Source: CAYJHC01 sp964369465 (GTDB lineage: Bacteria; Bacillota; Clostridia; Peptostreptococcales; Anaerovoracaceae). Taken from it: a stretch of DNA of 64,000 bases. The DNA is taken from positions 1 to 64,000 of the forward strand of contig CAYJEX010000001.1 in the NCBI GenBank assembly GCA_964369465.1, given 5' to 3'. Shown in pieces: positions 36,996-45,816 of this stretch; positions within the stretch are counted from its first letter, which is position 1; every line of letters starts with the position of its first letter. Made by a program: the position numbers and the translations under genes. The notes beneath the pieces are model-generated. The model did no database searches. It was not told the origin of the DNA and worked only from the letters and a program-made list of their open reading frames with translations.

Positions 36996-37097
36996 TCAAC
37001 TATGTAGAAGTTTGTTGTTCTTTCACATACAATTTAACTTTACATACAATTACTAATTCTTTATTCTTAAAATTTTACACAAAATAGAGGTATCATT

Positions 37098-38297
37098 ATG
37101 ATGTACAAAATAGCAAAATTTAATGAAGTATCACAAATTGGTCTTGATAATTTAAGTGAAAAATACACTTTAACGGAAGATGCTGCTACAGCTCATGGTA
37201 TTATACTTAGAAGCCATGATATGCACGATATGAAATTTTCAAACACACTTTTGGCAATTGGACGAGCAGGAGCTGGGGTAAACAACATCCCTATAGATCG
37301 ATGTGCAAAAGAAGGTATCGTAGTATTTAATACTCCTGGCGCAAATGCAAACGCAGTAAAAGAATTAGTTTTGGCGGGAATGTTTTTAGCTGCCAGAAAT
37401 ATCCCTTTGGGAATAGAGTGGGCCTCTACTCTCACAGATAATGTTTCAAAATCAGTAGAAAAAGGGAAAAGCCAATTTGCTGGATGCGAAATATTAGGTA
37501 AAACATTAGGTATAATCGGACTAGGCGCAATAGGCGTTTTAGTTGCAAATTCTGCGCAATTATTAGGAATGAGTGTTATCAGTTTTGACCCATACCTTTC
37601 TCAAGAAGCGAAAGAAAATTTAAATTCATCCATCACTATTGTCGAAAATATTGAAGACGTCTTTTCATCTTCTGACTTTATTTCCTTACATGTCCCTTCT
37701 TTAGAAACTACAAACAAAATGATAAACGAAGATACAATCTCTAAAATGAAAGATGGGGTTGTAATCTTAAATTATTCAAGAGACAAATTAGTAGATGATA
37801 ATGCTATTTTGAATTCTTTAGAAAATGGAAAAGTAAGTGCCTATGTTACAGATTTCCCTAATGACACAGTTTTAAATAAAAAAGGTGTCATTGCAATTCC
37901 ACATTTAGGGGCTTCCACTAGCGAAGCTGAAGATAATTGTGCTACTATGGCAATTCTCCAACTTATGGATTATATCGAGAGAGGAAACATTGTCAATTCG
38001 GTTAACTTTAGAAAATGCTATTTGCCACTTTCTTCCGAAGCTACATGCAGGGTATCAATAATATGCAATGATGTAGGTAGAGGTGACGACTCTGTAAGTA
38101 CAGAAAATATTGAAGATATAGAAAGTGCACTATCATATGGAATTACAAATTTGGGAGCAAAAGTCATTGATAGCGCTTCTAGTTCAAAAGGTGGGTTTTT
38201 GTGCGCTGTTGCAAATGTTGCAGGAGAAGTTTCCGAAGAAGATCTTAAAAATATCATTGGAGCTGGTGTTATAAAAGCTAGAGTATTACCAGTATAA
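37098..38297 (+). CDS. serA: D-3-phosphoglycerate dehydrogenase-like protein
   Basis: The 2-hydroxyacid dehydrogenase fold is clear: GRAGAGVNNIPIDRCAKEGI, the NAD-binding GIIGLGAIG near residue 140, NYSRDKLVD with the catalytic Arg, and IPHLGASTSEAE with the catalytic His. The usual Glu of the relay is probably Asp (TDFPND). After residue 300 there is an ACT-like domain, making 399 residues. It oxidises 3-phosphoglycerate in serine synthesis. It is the only serine gene on the plus strand, divergent from serC, and ends at a strong terminator. Confidence 0.9.
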   Translation: MMYKIAKFNEVSQIGLDNLSEKYTLTEDAATAHGIILRSHDMHDMKFSNTLLAIGRAGAGVNNIPIDRCAKEGIVVFNTPGANANAVKELVLAGMFLAARNIPLGIEWASTLTDNVSKSVEKGKSQFAGCEILGKTLGIIGLGAIGVLVANSAQLLGMSVISFDPYLSQEAKENLNSSITIVENIEDVFSSSDFISLHVPSLETTNKMINEDTISKMKDGVVILNYSRDKLVDDNAILNSLENGKVSAYVTDFPNDTVLNKKGVIAIPHLGASTSEAEDNCATMAILQLMDYIERGNIVNSVNFRKCYLPLSSEATCRVSIICNDVGRGDDSVSTENIEDIESALSYGITNLGAKVIDSASSSKGGFLCAVANVAGEVSEEDLKNIIGAGVIKARVLPV

Positions 38298-38320
38298 CCC
38301 GTTTAAAAATATATAAAATC

Positions 38321-38354
38321 AATAGGAGTGTAACATACGTTACACTCCTATTTT
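38321..38354. terminator. Terminator after serA
   Basis: AATAGGAGTGTAAC pairs perfectly (14 bp) with GTTACACTCCTATT around ATAC, followed by a short T-run on the plus strand. Confidence 0.9.
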
Positions 38355-38370
38355 AAATTCAACTATTCTA

Positions 38371-38424
38371 TAACCACGGCACGGACTAGTCACGCAGACA
38401 CGTTAGCCCCTTAGCCTCGATTTA
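38371..38424. other. GC-rich island between serA and the hydantoinase gene
   Basis: About 54 bases with far more G and C than their surroundings, including CACGGCACGG, palindromic GACTAGTC and a pair of near-repeats GTTAGCCCC and CTTAGCCTCG. There is no coding frame. I do not recognise it. Confidence 0.3.
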
Positions 38425-38432
38425 AAACTATA

Positions 38433-39848
38433 TTATAACTCAGGAGTTGTGAATTTAAGTGGATGGCACTTTACTAACTTGCCATATCCTTTTTCACCTA
38501 AAAATTCCCCATTTTCATACACAAGTCTTCCTCTTGAGTAAGTTGATACAGGATATCCCTTTAATTCAGATCCTTCCCAAATAATATGATCTAAATCTCC
38601 GTGAAGATTTTCATTTTTTACTACTACTTCTTTTGTAGGATCATATAGTACTATATCTGCGTCAAGTCCAACTTCTAGTGCGCCTTTTTGGTCTTCAAGT
38701 CCAAATAGCTTCGCTGGATTTGAAGCGCATAACTCAATAGCTTTGTTAAAAGAAATTCTTCCTTTGTTTGCTTCGCTTAACATATATGGATACATAGTTT
38801 CAATACCTGCGCATCCATTCGGAATTGTTCTAAAGTCGCCAGGAGTGCCATCTTTCTTTACAATTCCCCAGTCTTTTTCAGCTTGAGTGAACGGGCAGTG
38901 ATCTGTAGCAACAGTATCAATATCCCCACTCTTTATTGCTGCCCAAAGTGCATCTTGTGATTCTTGGTTTTTCATTGGAGGAGAACAAACAAAGTCTCTC
39001 GCTCTTAGATGAGGTCCATCTTCTTTATATACATCGCTTGTAAAGTTAAGGTATTGCGGGCACGTCTCTGCAAAGATTGGGTAGCCTTGATTTTTTGCTT
39101 CCATAACTGCTTCCACACCTTGTTTGCATCCTAAGTGAACGATATACAAAGATGTTCCTGCCATTTTTGCAAGGTTGATAGCTCTTACTCCTGCTTCTCC
39201 CTCTACATCTTCATTTTTTGACATATAATGCCACCATGCCTCTGTTTTTCCTTCGCTAATATATTTAGCTACTAAATAGTCGTTAACATTTTTGTTTTCA
39301 GCATGTACGCCAACTAATGCGCCTATGTCAGCTGCTTTTTTCAAAACTTTATAGAAAGCACCATCATCAACTCCAAAGTCGTAAACCATAAATACTTTAA
39401 AAGAAGGAATTCCAGCTTTCAAAGCATCTTCCATAGAATCTAATAAATCGTCTGTCGTAACATCACAAACTCCTACGTGGAACGAATAGTCAACAGCTGC
39501 ATCTGGAGCAGCAAGTGCATCTCTTCTTTTTACAGCATCTAGCATATTTTCCCCTTGTCCTTGAAGAACAAAGTCAAATACTGTAGTTGTTCCACCACAA
39601 GCTGCAGATCTAGTTCCAGCATAATAATCGTCTGAGGATATTGTTCCACCAAATGGCATCGCCAAGTGAGTATGTCCATCAATAGCTCCAGGAAGGACCA
39701 TTAGTCCCGATGCGTCTTTTACTGTTGTTCCTTCTCCTGGTGTTAGATCTTTTCCAATTGCAATAATCTTACCATCTTTGACAGCAATATCAGCTTTGTA
39801 CGTCGAGCTAGATGTTACAATAGTACCACCTTTAATTAATAAATCCAT
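38433..39848 (-). CDS. hydA: Dihydropyrimidinase / hydantoinase
   Basis: This 471-residue amidohydrolase opens cyclic ureides (dihydrouracil, hydantoins). The metal ligands are DGHTHLAMPFGG, the carboxylated lysine in PSFKVFMVYD, VHAEN, VHLGCKQ and the Asp of VATDHCPF. Length and order match D-hydantoinases. It lies 106 bases downstream of an NCS1 permease gene on the same strand, with a hairpin between. Uptake and ring-opening of a pyrimidine or hydantoin is the natural reading. The usual next step, a carbamoylase, is not here. AAAGGGGA precedes the ATG. Confidence 0.93.
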   Translation of the reverse strand: MDLLIKGGTIVTSSSTYKADIAVKDGKIIAIGKDLTPGEGTTVKDASGLMVLPGAIDGHTHLAMPFGGTISSDDYYAGTRSAACGGTTTVFDFVLQGQGENMLDAVKRRDALAAPDAAVDYSFHVGVCDVTTDDLLDSMEDALKAGIPSFKVFMVYDFGVDDGAFYKVLKKAADIGALVGVHAENKNVNDYLVAKYISEGKTEAWWHYMSKNEDVEGEAGVRAINLAKMAGTSLYIVHLGCKQGVEAVMEAKNQGYPIFAETCPQYLNFTSDVYKEDGPHLRARDFVCSPPMKNQESQDALWAAIKSGDIDTVATDHCPFTQAEKDWGIVKKDGTPGDFRTIPNGCAGIETMYPYMLSEANKGRISFNKAIELCASNPAKLFGLEDQKGALEVGLDADIVLYDPTKEVVVKNENLHGDLDHIIWEGSELKGYPVSTYSRGRLVYENGEFLGEKGYGKLVKCHPLKFTTPEL

Positions 39849-39902
39849 TTTGTCCCCTTTCTTACTAGTCTTTTCTCAATTTAACTTTTGCCTTTTATGT
39901 AA

Positions 39903-39931
39903 TAAAGGAGCCTTAATTAAAAGACTCCTTT
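39903..39931 (-). terminator. Hairpin between permease and hydantoinase genes
   Basis: TAAAGGAG and CTCCTTTA form an eight-pair stem with an AT-rich loop of about 13 nt. It follows the permease stop, so it may lower transcription into the hydantoinase gene. Confidence 0.55.
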
Positions 39932-39954
39932 AAAATTAATTATTTAAGTTTAAA

Positions 39955-41550
39955 CTATGCTCTTTGAGTCAATGCTTCATGCTCTTCTTCAGTCATTGTA
40001 GCTGATTTTGCAAATACAGGAGCTAATACAACGTATAGCAAGAATCCTACAGCGAATGAGAAGAAATATCCATTAGCTGAAACCCAAACACCAAACGTTC
40101 CTAAGATTGCAGCAAAGTCAGCTGCTCCCTCAAATCCGAATGCACCGAAGTTTGCCCAGATCGGTAAGATCCAAGATGCAACCCAAGCGATAAGTGCAGC
40201 CATATTCCAACCACCACTATACCAGTAGATTCCATCTTTTCCTTTGTATAGATCTGCAACATTGATTTTTCTGCCTTTAACGATGAAGTAGTCAGCGATA
40301 AAGATAGCAGCGATAGGAGCTAATATAGCACCATAGTTATTTAACCAACCAAATACATATGCGCCACCTGCACCAAATATCCACCATGGGCAAAGTGCAA
40401 TTGCAATAACGCAAGTAATGATTACGCCTGTTTTGTAAGAAATTTTAGTAGGAGCTAAGTTAGAGAATCCATTTGCAGGAGCAACAACGTTAGCAGCTAC
40501 GCAAGTAGTAACTGTAGCAGCCATAACGCCAATAGCAGCTATAGCAACTAGTAACTTGCTATCTACAAAGTAGAATACGCCTGTTGGGTCAAACATAGCA
40601 ACTCCTGTAACCAATTTAGTAGCTTGAGCAAAGAATGCACCTATAAATGCACATATTGCCATTGGGATAGGCATTCCAAGCATTTGTCCCCAGAATTGAT
40701 CTTTTTGAGATTTTGCATATCTAGAGAAGTCAGGAATGTTTAGAGCCATTGTAGCCCAAAACGCTATATTACCAGTTAGACAAGCAAGGAATACGTATAA
40801 AAATCCACCATTAACTGCTAATGCTGTCTCGTCATTTCCTTGTGCCAAAACATCACCAAATGAGAATCCTGCGCTTCCTGCATAATCAATTGACCAAGCA
40901 AGTAGTGCTATCATTACTACTATTAGCAATGGTCCACCAATGTTTTGTACCCATTTGATGTTTTCCATACCTGTGTACGCAACTAAGAAAATAACAACCA
41001 TGAAAATTAGGAAACCAATTAATTGTCCAATTTGAACCATATCGTTTCCAGGAAGAGCCATTGTCCACTCTGGATTCATGAATCCAGAAGCAAATACTCC
41101 GATAAACGCTGCAACAGCACCGCCACCAACCCATGCTTGAACTGCTGTCCAACCACAAGCAACTAGCCCTCTAAGTATTGCAGGTAAGTGAGCACCTATA
41201 GCTCCAAATGTTAATCTCGCAAATGCAGGGAATGGAATACCATATTTAGTTCCTGATTGTGAGTTTAATTGGATAGGAATCAATACGATAATATTACCTA
41301 AAGCAACATTTAAAATCGCTAGCCAAGGGCTCATTCCTAATCCGATTGCCGCTGAAGAAAGTGACAATGATGGTATACATATTGACATACCAACCCACAA
41401 CATTGATACGTTGTATGTTGTCCAAGTTCTTTGCGTGATTGAAGTAGGAGCAAGGTCTTCGTTATAATACTTTGACGAAGCAAGCTCCGCTCTAGCAGCT
41501 TCTGATAATTCAAATAAGCCACCGTTTTCAACTTGTGTATAAGCTGACAT
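39955..41550 (-). CDS. NCS1-family permease for cytosine, uracil, allantoin or hydantoin
   Basis: This 531-residue transporter has about twelve membrane segments. NEDLAPTSITQRTWTTYN before the first helix and SQSGTKYGIPFPAFARLTFG are the NCS1 signatures, with GWTAVQAW and NIPDFSRYAKSQKDQFWGQ further on. NCS1 porters bring nucleobases or related ureides in with H+ or Na+. The downstream hydantoinase suggests the cargo. The GGAGGTGAAAGT site is ideal. Confidence 0.92.
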   Translation of the reverse strand: MSAYTQVENGGLFELSEAARAELASSKYYNEDLAPTSITQRTWTTYNVSMLWVGMSICIPSLSLSSAAIGLGMSPWLAILNVALGNIIVLIPIQLNSQSGTKYGIPFPAFARLTFGAIGAHLPAILRGLVACGWTAVQAWVGGGAVAAFIGVFASGFMNPEWTMALPGNDMVQIGQLIGFLIFMVVIFLVAYTGMENIKWVQNIGGPLLIVVMIALLAWSIDYAGSAGFSFGDVLAQGNDETALAVNGGFLYVFLACLTGNIAFWATMALNIPDFSRYAKSQKDQFWGQMLGMPIPMAICAFIGAFFAQATKLVTGVAMFDPTGVFYFVDSKLLVAIAAIGVMAATVTTCVAANVVAPANGFSNLAPTKISYKTGVIITCVIAIALCPWWIFGAGGAYVFGWLNNYGAILAPIAAIFIADYFIVKGRKINVADLYKGKDGIYWYSGGWNMAALIAWVASWILPIWANFGAFGFEGAADFAAILGTFGVWVSANGYFFSFAVGFLLYVVLAPVFAKSATMTEEEHEALTQRA

Positions 41551-41595
41551 ACTTTCACCTCCATAAATTCATTAAAAATTATAAATATTGGATAT

Positions 41596-41604
41596 ATTAT
41601 ATCA
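41596..41604 (-). promoter_or_regulatory. Extended -10 promoter of the permease gene
   Basis: The minus strand reads TGATATAAT, about 45 bases before the start codon. The wider AAAGTGATATA is identical to the serC/serA promoter arm. There is no clear -35. Confidence 0.5.
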
Positions 41605-41726
41605 CTTTTTCTCTTTGTGTGTAGTATTTTTTGTTTTTTTTTAGCAAAAAGTGAAATTCCATAGCAAAAAAACTAATAAGTTAAGCTGTTTGTAGCATAT
41701 TTGTTATTTTTATTTCTCCACGATTA

Positions 41727-42743
41727 TCATTTCTTGCTTTCATCTGCCACAATAAAAGGTTTTGTGATTTTCCCCAAACCCTTCCATATATTATCCATAG
41801 CTAGATCAAACCCTTTTGTAATAAAGTCTCTAGAAAATGCAAAAAGACATATAGCACTTATCGCAATAATAAAAGCAATGGCATGAATCAGGGAAACATC
41901 AAGAAATGTTCCTGTGAAAGTGAAAATTCTAACTACATAGACATGTATAACTAACACCATTAGTGAGTTCGCTCCAAATTTCGTTAAAAAGCTTTTCTTT
42001 TTTGGGGTGAGGTTAATCAAACACAAAAGCATAAATATTGCTACTATATATAGTGTAAATCTAAATGCTATAGACTCAACAAATGTAGCGTCATATACTT
42101 CGTACGGATTTTTTGCAAATGTCATTCCTCTTGGCAGTCCAACATAAACATAAAACCAAGCTATTCCACCTGCCAAAACAGTTCCCAGAATTCCCCATAT
42201 TTTTTTTACAGACTTAATTTTTTGAATATTTTCAGGAGTACAATAATATCCTAGCAAGAAGTATGGCATGAAAACAATCGTTCTAGACAAAGAAAACTCT
42301 CCTCCTATTTCCGGAATAAATCCAACTAGCAAAGCTATTCCAACGCTCCATATTAATGGTTTTTTGAGTCTTAAAACAGTCGGCAAAATTAGACGCCACG
42401 TAAAAAGGCTGAGCAAATACCACTGCGCATATCCTGGCACCGCTAAATCATAATTCGTGTTTTTATCCCAAACAAATGTATAATATAGAAACCAAAGTGT
42501 GTAAATTATTATATAAGGCAAAAGCATTCCCTTTACACAAGTTCTTCTTCCTTTTTCAGCATTTTTTGAAAAAAAGCCTGACATAAAACAAAATGCCGGC
42601 ATATGAAATAAATATATAAACATATAAACAACGTCGAGCGTATCATATTTCCCCCAATATTGACTCACGAAATGACCTACAACTGTAAGCGTGATTAATA
42701 TTCCTTTGGCATTATCATATAAATCAATTCTAGTTTTTCCCAT
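41727..42743 (-). CDS. Membrane acyltransferase (acyltransferase 3 / fucose 4-O-acetylase-like)
   Basis: This protein of about 338 residues has ten or so hydrophobic segments. Near the start, IDLYDNAKGILITLTVVGHF carries the family Asp and His, and FHMPAFCFMSGFFSKN the second motif; both are typical of acyltransferase 3 (COG3594-like) enzymes that add acetyl groups to surface glycans. The start is ATG 42743, a few bases after GAAGGG; the upstream in-frame ATG at 42797 adds only a Lys/Arg/Glu string. It stands alone. Confidence 0.85.
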   Translation of the reverse strand: MGKTRIDLYDNAKGILITLTVVGHFVSQYWGKYDTLDVVYMFIYLFHMPAFCFMSGFFSKNAEKGRRTCVKGMLLPYIIIYTLWFLYYTFVWDKNTNYDLAVPGYAQWYLLSLFTWRLILPTVLRLKKPLIWSVGIALLVGFIPEIGGEFSLSRTIVFMPYFLLGYYCTPENIQKIKSVKKIWGILGTVLAGGIAWFYVYVGLPRGMTFAKNPYEVYDATFVESIAFRFTLYIVAIFMLLCLINLTPKKKSFLTKFGANSLMVLVIHVYVVRIFTFTGTFLDVSLIHAIAFIIAISAICLFAFSRDFITKGFDLAMDNIWKGLGKITKPFIVADESKK

Positions 42744-42965
42744 CTTTTTCCCTTCTTTCCTCTTTTCTTTTCGTCTTTCATTATAGCACAAATCCACTTT
42801 ACAAAATATTTCATCTCAATTTTTCTTTTTGCTTTATCCTGTTTTATTCTTTATCTTTTTATTCTCTACCAAACTCTATAATAAACTGTATAGTAATATG
42901 CTATACTATATTGTAAATCAAAATCGTTCTATAACACTAACAATATATTTTGGAGATACTGCAAC

Positions 42966-43592
42966 ATGAAAAAGGAAATATTATATGAAATTCTAGATCT
43001 TTTAGAGAAAGAATATCCAGAAGCAGACTGTGCTTTAGACCATACAAATACTTTTGAGCTTTTAATCGCCGTAACACTTTCCGCACAAACTACAGATAAA
43101 AGTGTAAACAAAGTAACTAAAGAACTCTTCTCAAAATATCCTACTCCATTATTACTATCCCAAGGCTTCACAGAAGATATTGAAGAAATAATAAAAAAAA
43201 TTGGCCTATATAAGACCAAATCAAAAAACATTAAAAATATCGCAAGCGCTTTAGTAGAAAAGCACAATAGCACAGTTCCAAATCAGTACGATTCTTTGAT
43301 ACAATTACCTGGAGTTGGCAGGAAAACCGCAAATGTTGTTTTATCCGTTGGTTTTGGCATTCCAAGAATAGCCGTAGATACTCATGTATTTAGAGTCTCA
43401 AATCGAATAGGCATTACAAATGAAAGCAATGTATTAAAAACCGAACTTTCATTAATGGAAAAACTACCTAAAGAAAGGTGGTCTAGGTCTCATCATAGTT
43501 TTATTTTTCATGGCAGAAATTGTTGCCATGCGAGAACCCCTAATTGTAAGAACTGCATTATTTTAGATTATTGCAAATACCATCTGAAATAG
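42966..43592 (+). CDS. nth: Endonuclease III
   Basis: This DNA glycosylase/AP lyase removes oxidised pyrimidines. The helix-hairpin-helix LPGVGRKTANV supplies the catalytic Lys, AVDTHVFRVSNRIG the catalytic Asp, and the C-terminal Cys set CCHARTPNCKNCIILDYC binds a [4Fe-4S] cluster in the family C-x6-C-x2-C-x5-C spacing. The 208 residues are normal. It is one of only three protein genes on the plus strand, with its own promoter region. Confidence 0.97.
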   Translation: MKKEILYEILDLLEKEYPEADCALDHTNTFELLIAVTLSAQTTDKSVNKVTKELFSKYPTPLLLSQGFTEDIEEIIKKIGLYKTKSKNIKNIASALVEKHNSTVPNQYDSLIQLPGVGRKTANVVLSVGFGIPRIAVDTHVFRVSNRIGITNESNVLKTELSLMEKLPKERWSRSHHSFIFHGRNCCHARTPNCKNCIILDYCKYHLK

Positions 43593-43785
43593 CATCAGAA
43601 AAATTCGCATATGAAAATTACATAATATCCCACCTCTTAGGTGACGGGCTCCATTTCAGACTTTCAAAGGCGAGCAAACAATCCCCCTTTGAAGTCCCTA
43701 GAAACATATGGCTCCTTATGCTTGTTACAATTATTGACACGCATCAATCATGCAAAAATATCAATAGCTTTATATTGATTTAAGT

Positions 43786-44271
43786 TTATTGTTCTTTTCC
43801 ACAGCTTCTGCAAAACTTTGAATCCTCATCTATTTTTGCACCACAATGCTTACAGTAAACAATTTCTTCTCCTGAAAATCCTTCTTTGATCGCTTCTGCC
43901 ATTATTGTCATCTTTTCTCTTGAAATATTAGCTTCTCTTCTTGCCTGAGAAACCATTTTACTTTCATTTTCGTTCAAAATATCTTCCTTGACATCAACAG
44001 CAATTTTCCCTTGTTTTGCACCTATTCTTTGCAGTTTTTCGGAATTTTGATCAATTATATTTTCTTGGATATCGACAGAGATATTTCCCATTGTCGTGCC
44101 AACATCTGTAAAAGTTTCTTTACTATCATCCATCATGTACTTTAATGACTTCGCTTGTTTAGCCATAAATTTACCTCTAAGTTTTGGACTGAAAAACATT
44201 ACCCCAATAAAACTAATCATCACAACAGCAAATATAGGTATAATAAATTTTAAAATATTAAATAACTCCAT
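43786..44271 (-). CDS. Zinc-ribbon membrane protein
   Basis: One hydrophobic N-terminal segment is followed by an amphipathic middle with repeats of the type IDQNSEKLQRIG, and a C-terminal zinc ribbon CKHCG...CRSCG. I take the start at ATG 44271, eight bases after GGAGG at the end of larC; a further ATG at 44286 lies upstream of that site. The protein has 161 residues. Its function is unknown. It overlaps nothing but is tightly coupled to larC. Confidence 0.8.
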   Translation of the reverse strand: MELFNILKFIIPIFAVVMISFIGVMFFSPKLRGKFMAKQAKSLKYMMDDSKETFTDVGTTMGNISVDIQENIIDQNSEKLQRIGAKQGKIAVDVKEDILNENESKMVSQARREANISREKMTIMAEAIKEGFSGEEIVYCKHCGAKIDEDSKFCRSCGKEQ

Positions 44272-44272
44272 T

Positions 44273-44950
44273 TTATATTCCTCCATACAAAATTAATCCG
44301 TCTACTTTTTTAGGATCTCTTGCTCCAAAGCATTTCGCGATTTCAACAATATTATTTGGAAATTCTTCGCAGTATGTCGCTTCAGATCCAATCAACATCG
44401 CAAGTGCTGTAGGCGTTACTCTTTCTCCTTCTACGTCTCTAATTCCAAATTGTAGATCACAGTTTTCCATAAGAGCTTTTACTGCTGGAACAGGAACTCC
44501 TATTTCCCCATGACTACATTTTACCACACCTTTTCCATCATTTATCCTATTTACATATAATTTTTTTGGGTTAATGTATGTAATACATTGTGCATAGTTT
44601 GCAACATTTTCGATCGCTTGATTTCTTCCCACTTCATGAAAATGTACTGTATCTAAACTTTTTTCATGAACTTTTGCCTCAGCTATTCCTAGTATATAAT
44701 AAATTTTCTTTCCTAATTCTTTTGCTTCCTTTGAAATTTTCAAGTTTTCAATTATTGCATTAACCTGTGGCAAACTTCTGCCGTGTTGTCCCTTCTCCTC
44801 TTCATTCATTTCGATATTAATTAATATGCTTTCTAGCGATGGCACCTTACCACAAGTCTCATCAGAACATAATTTGTGATATAAGCGTTTAACTCCTTCC
44901 AGAAGCATATCCGAACTCACTCCATTTTTGCAATCTAAATATATATACAT
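44273..44950 (-). CDS. larC: LarC N-terminal-domain protein (nickel pincer cofactor synthesis)
   Basis: LarC inserts nickel into the pincer cofactor of lactate racemase and related enzymes. N-terminal DCKNGVSSDMLLEG, LGIAEAKVHEKSLDTVHFHEVG and the later VEGERVTPTALAMLIG are the family marks. The length of 225 residues covers only the LarC1 half; the C-terminal LarC2 part is absent and the frame ends cleanly at TAA. In lactobacilli LarC1 and LarC2 are joined by frameshifting, but downstream there is a zinc-ribbon gene instead. It follows larB. Confidence 0.88.
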   Translation of the reverse strand: MYIYLDCKNGVSSDMLLEGVKRLYHKLCSDETCGKVPSLESILINIEMNEEEKGQHGRSLPQVNAIIENLKISKEAKELGKKIYYILGIAEAKVHEKSLDTVHFHEVGRNQAIENVANYAQCITYINPKKLYVNRINDGKGVVKCSHGEIGVPVPAVKALMENCDLQFGIRDVEGERVTPTALAMLIGSEATYCEEFPNNIVEIAKCFGARDPKKVDGLILYGGI

Positions 44951-44995
44951 TAAAACTCTCTCTTTCTGCTATATTTTTAACTCAACAAAGGAAAT

Positions 44996-45733
44996 CTAAC
45001 TGTTTAATATTTTAATAGCTGAACAAGCAGCCCCAAACCCATTGTCAATGTTTACTATTGACACTCCAGGTGCGCAACTATTTAACATTGATAACAAAGC
45101 AGCTATTCCTTCAAAGTTAGCTCCATACCCAACGCTTGTTGGCACTGCTATTATAGGTGCTTTTACTAAACCTCCTATTACGCTCGCTAATGCACCCTCC
45201 ATACCCGCAATGACTATTATCACTTTAGCTTCTCTTATTTTTTCAAGTTTTGAAAACAGCCTTTCTATAGAAGCAACTCCCACATCATAAAACTCTTCTA
45301 CTTCAACATTCATCGCTTTAAGGGTAATACGTGCTTCTTCTGCAATTGGAATATCGGAAGTTCCTCCCGTTATTATTGCGACTTTTTCTACATTATTCGT
45401 GTATTTTATGTTTGCTTCTTTTTCGTTCCCATAAGTCTTCTCGTCATTTTCCAGATATTTTTTTTCGTCTAAAATAATTTGTGCGTCTTCATAGTATATA
45501 GATCCTGGCAAAAGTTTTTTTGTTTCTTCATAGTCCTTTATTGTTGCTTTAGTCGCAATAACGGCATCTTTACTTTTTTCATGCAGATCTTTCATTATTA
45601 TTGCTACTTCTCTTGATTTTTTTCCTTTGCAAAATACTGCTTCTGGTATTCCTGTTCTTCTTGCTCTATATGGGTCTAACATTGCAAAGCCCATGTCAGA
45701 AAATCCATTTTCTTTCTTATTCTCATTTTTCAT
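44996..45733 (-). CDS. larB: Nickel pincer cofactor biosynthesis protein LarB
   Basis: LarB carboxylates and hydrolyses nicotinic acid adenine dinucleotide to make the pincer precursor. The C-terminal half is a PurE-like domain: AIITGGTSDIPIAEEA, FYDVGVASIERL, VIAGMEGALASVIGGLVKAPIIAVPTS split across the core, and GYGANFEGIAALLSML. The N-terminal MLDPYRARRTGIPEAVFCKGK is specific to LarB. It has 245 residues. larC follows, but larE and larA are not in the window. Confidence 0.94.
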   Translation of the reverse strand: MKNENKKENGFSDMGFAMLDPYRARRTGIPEAVFCKGKKSREVAIIMKDLHEKSKDAVIATKATIKDYEETKKLLPGSIYYEDAQIILDEKKYLENDEKTYGNEKEANIKYTNNVEKVAIITGGTSDIPIAEEARITLKAMNVEVEEFYDVGVASIERLFSKLEKIREAKVIIVIAGMEGALASVIGGLVKAPIIAVPTSVGYGANFEGIAALLSMLNSCAPGVSIVNIDNGFGAACSAIKILNS

Positions 45734-45759
45734 TATGCCATCACCTACTACCTCTCCAC

Positions 45760-45808
45760 ATAAGTCTTTGGAACGACTTATTTTTATGACTTATTTCCAT
45801 AATGGAAA
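45760..45808 (-). terminator. Hairpins between folD and larB
   Basis: ATAAGTC pairs with GACTTAT (45760-45781), and TTTCCATAATGGAAA (45794-45808) is a palindrome. Both lie in the 83-base gap after folD. The T-runs are modest. Confidence 0.45.
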
Positions 45809-45816
45809 ATATATTT

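Noticed and set aside
43593..43785. Plus-strand 70-codon frame after nth
   Set aside because: No ribosome site or family motif, and it overlaps the end of nth in another frame.
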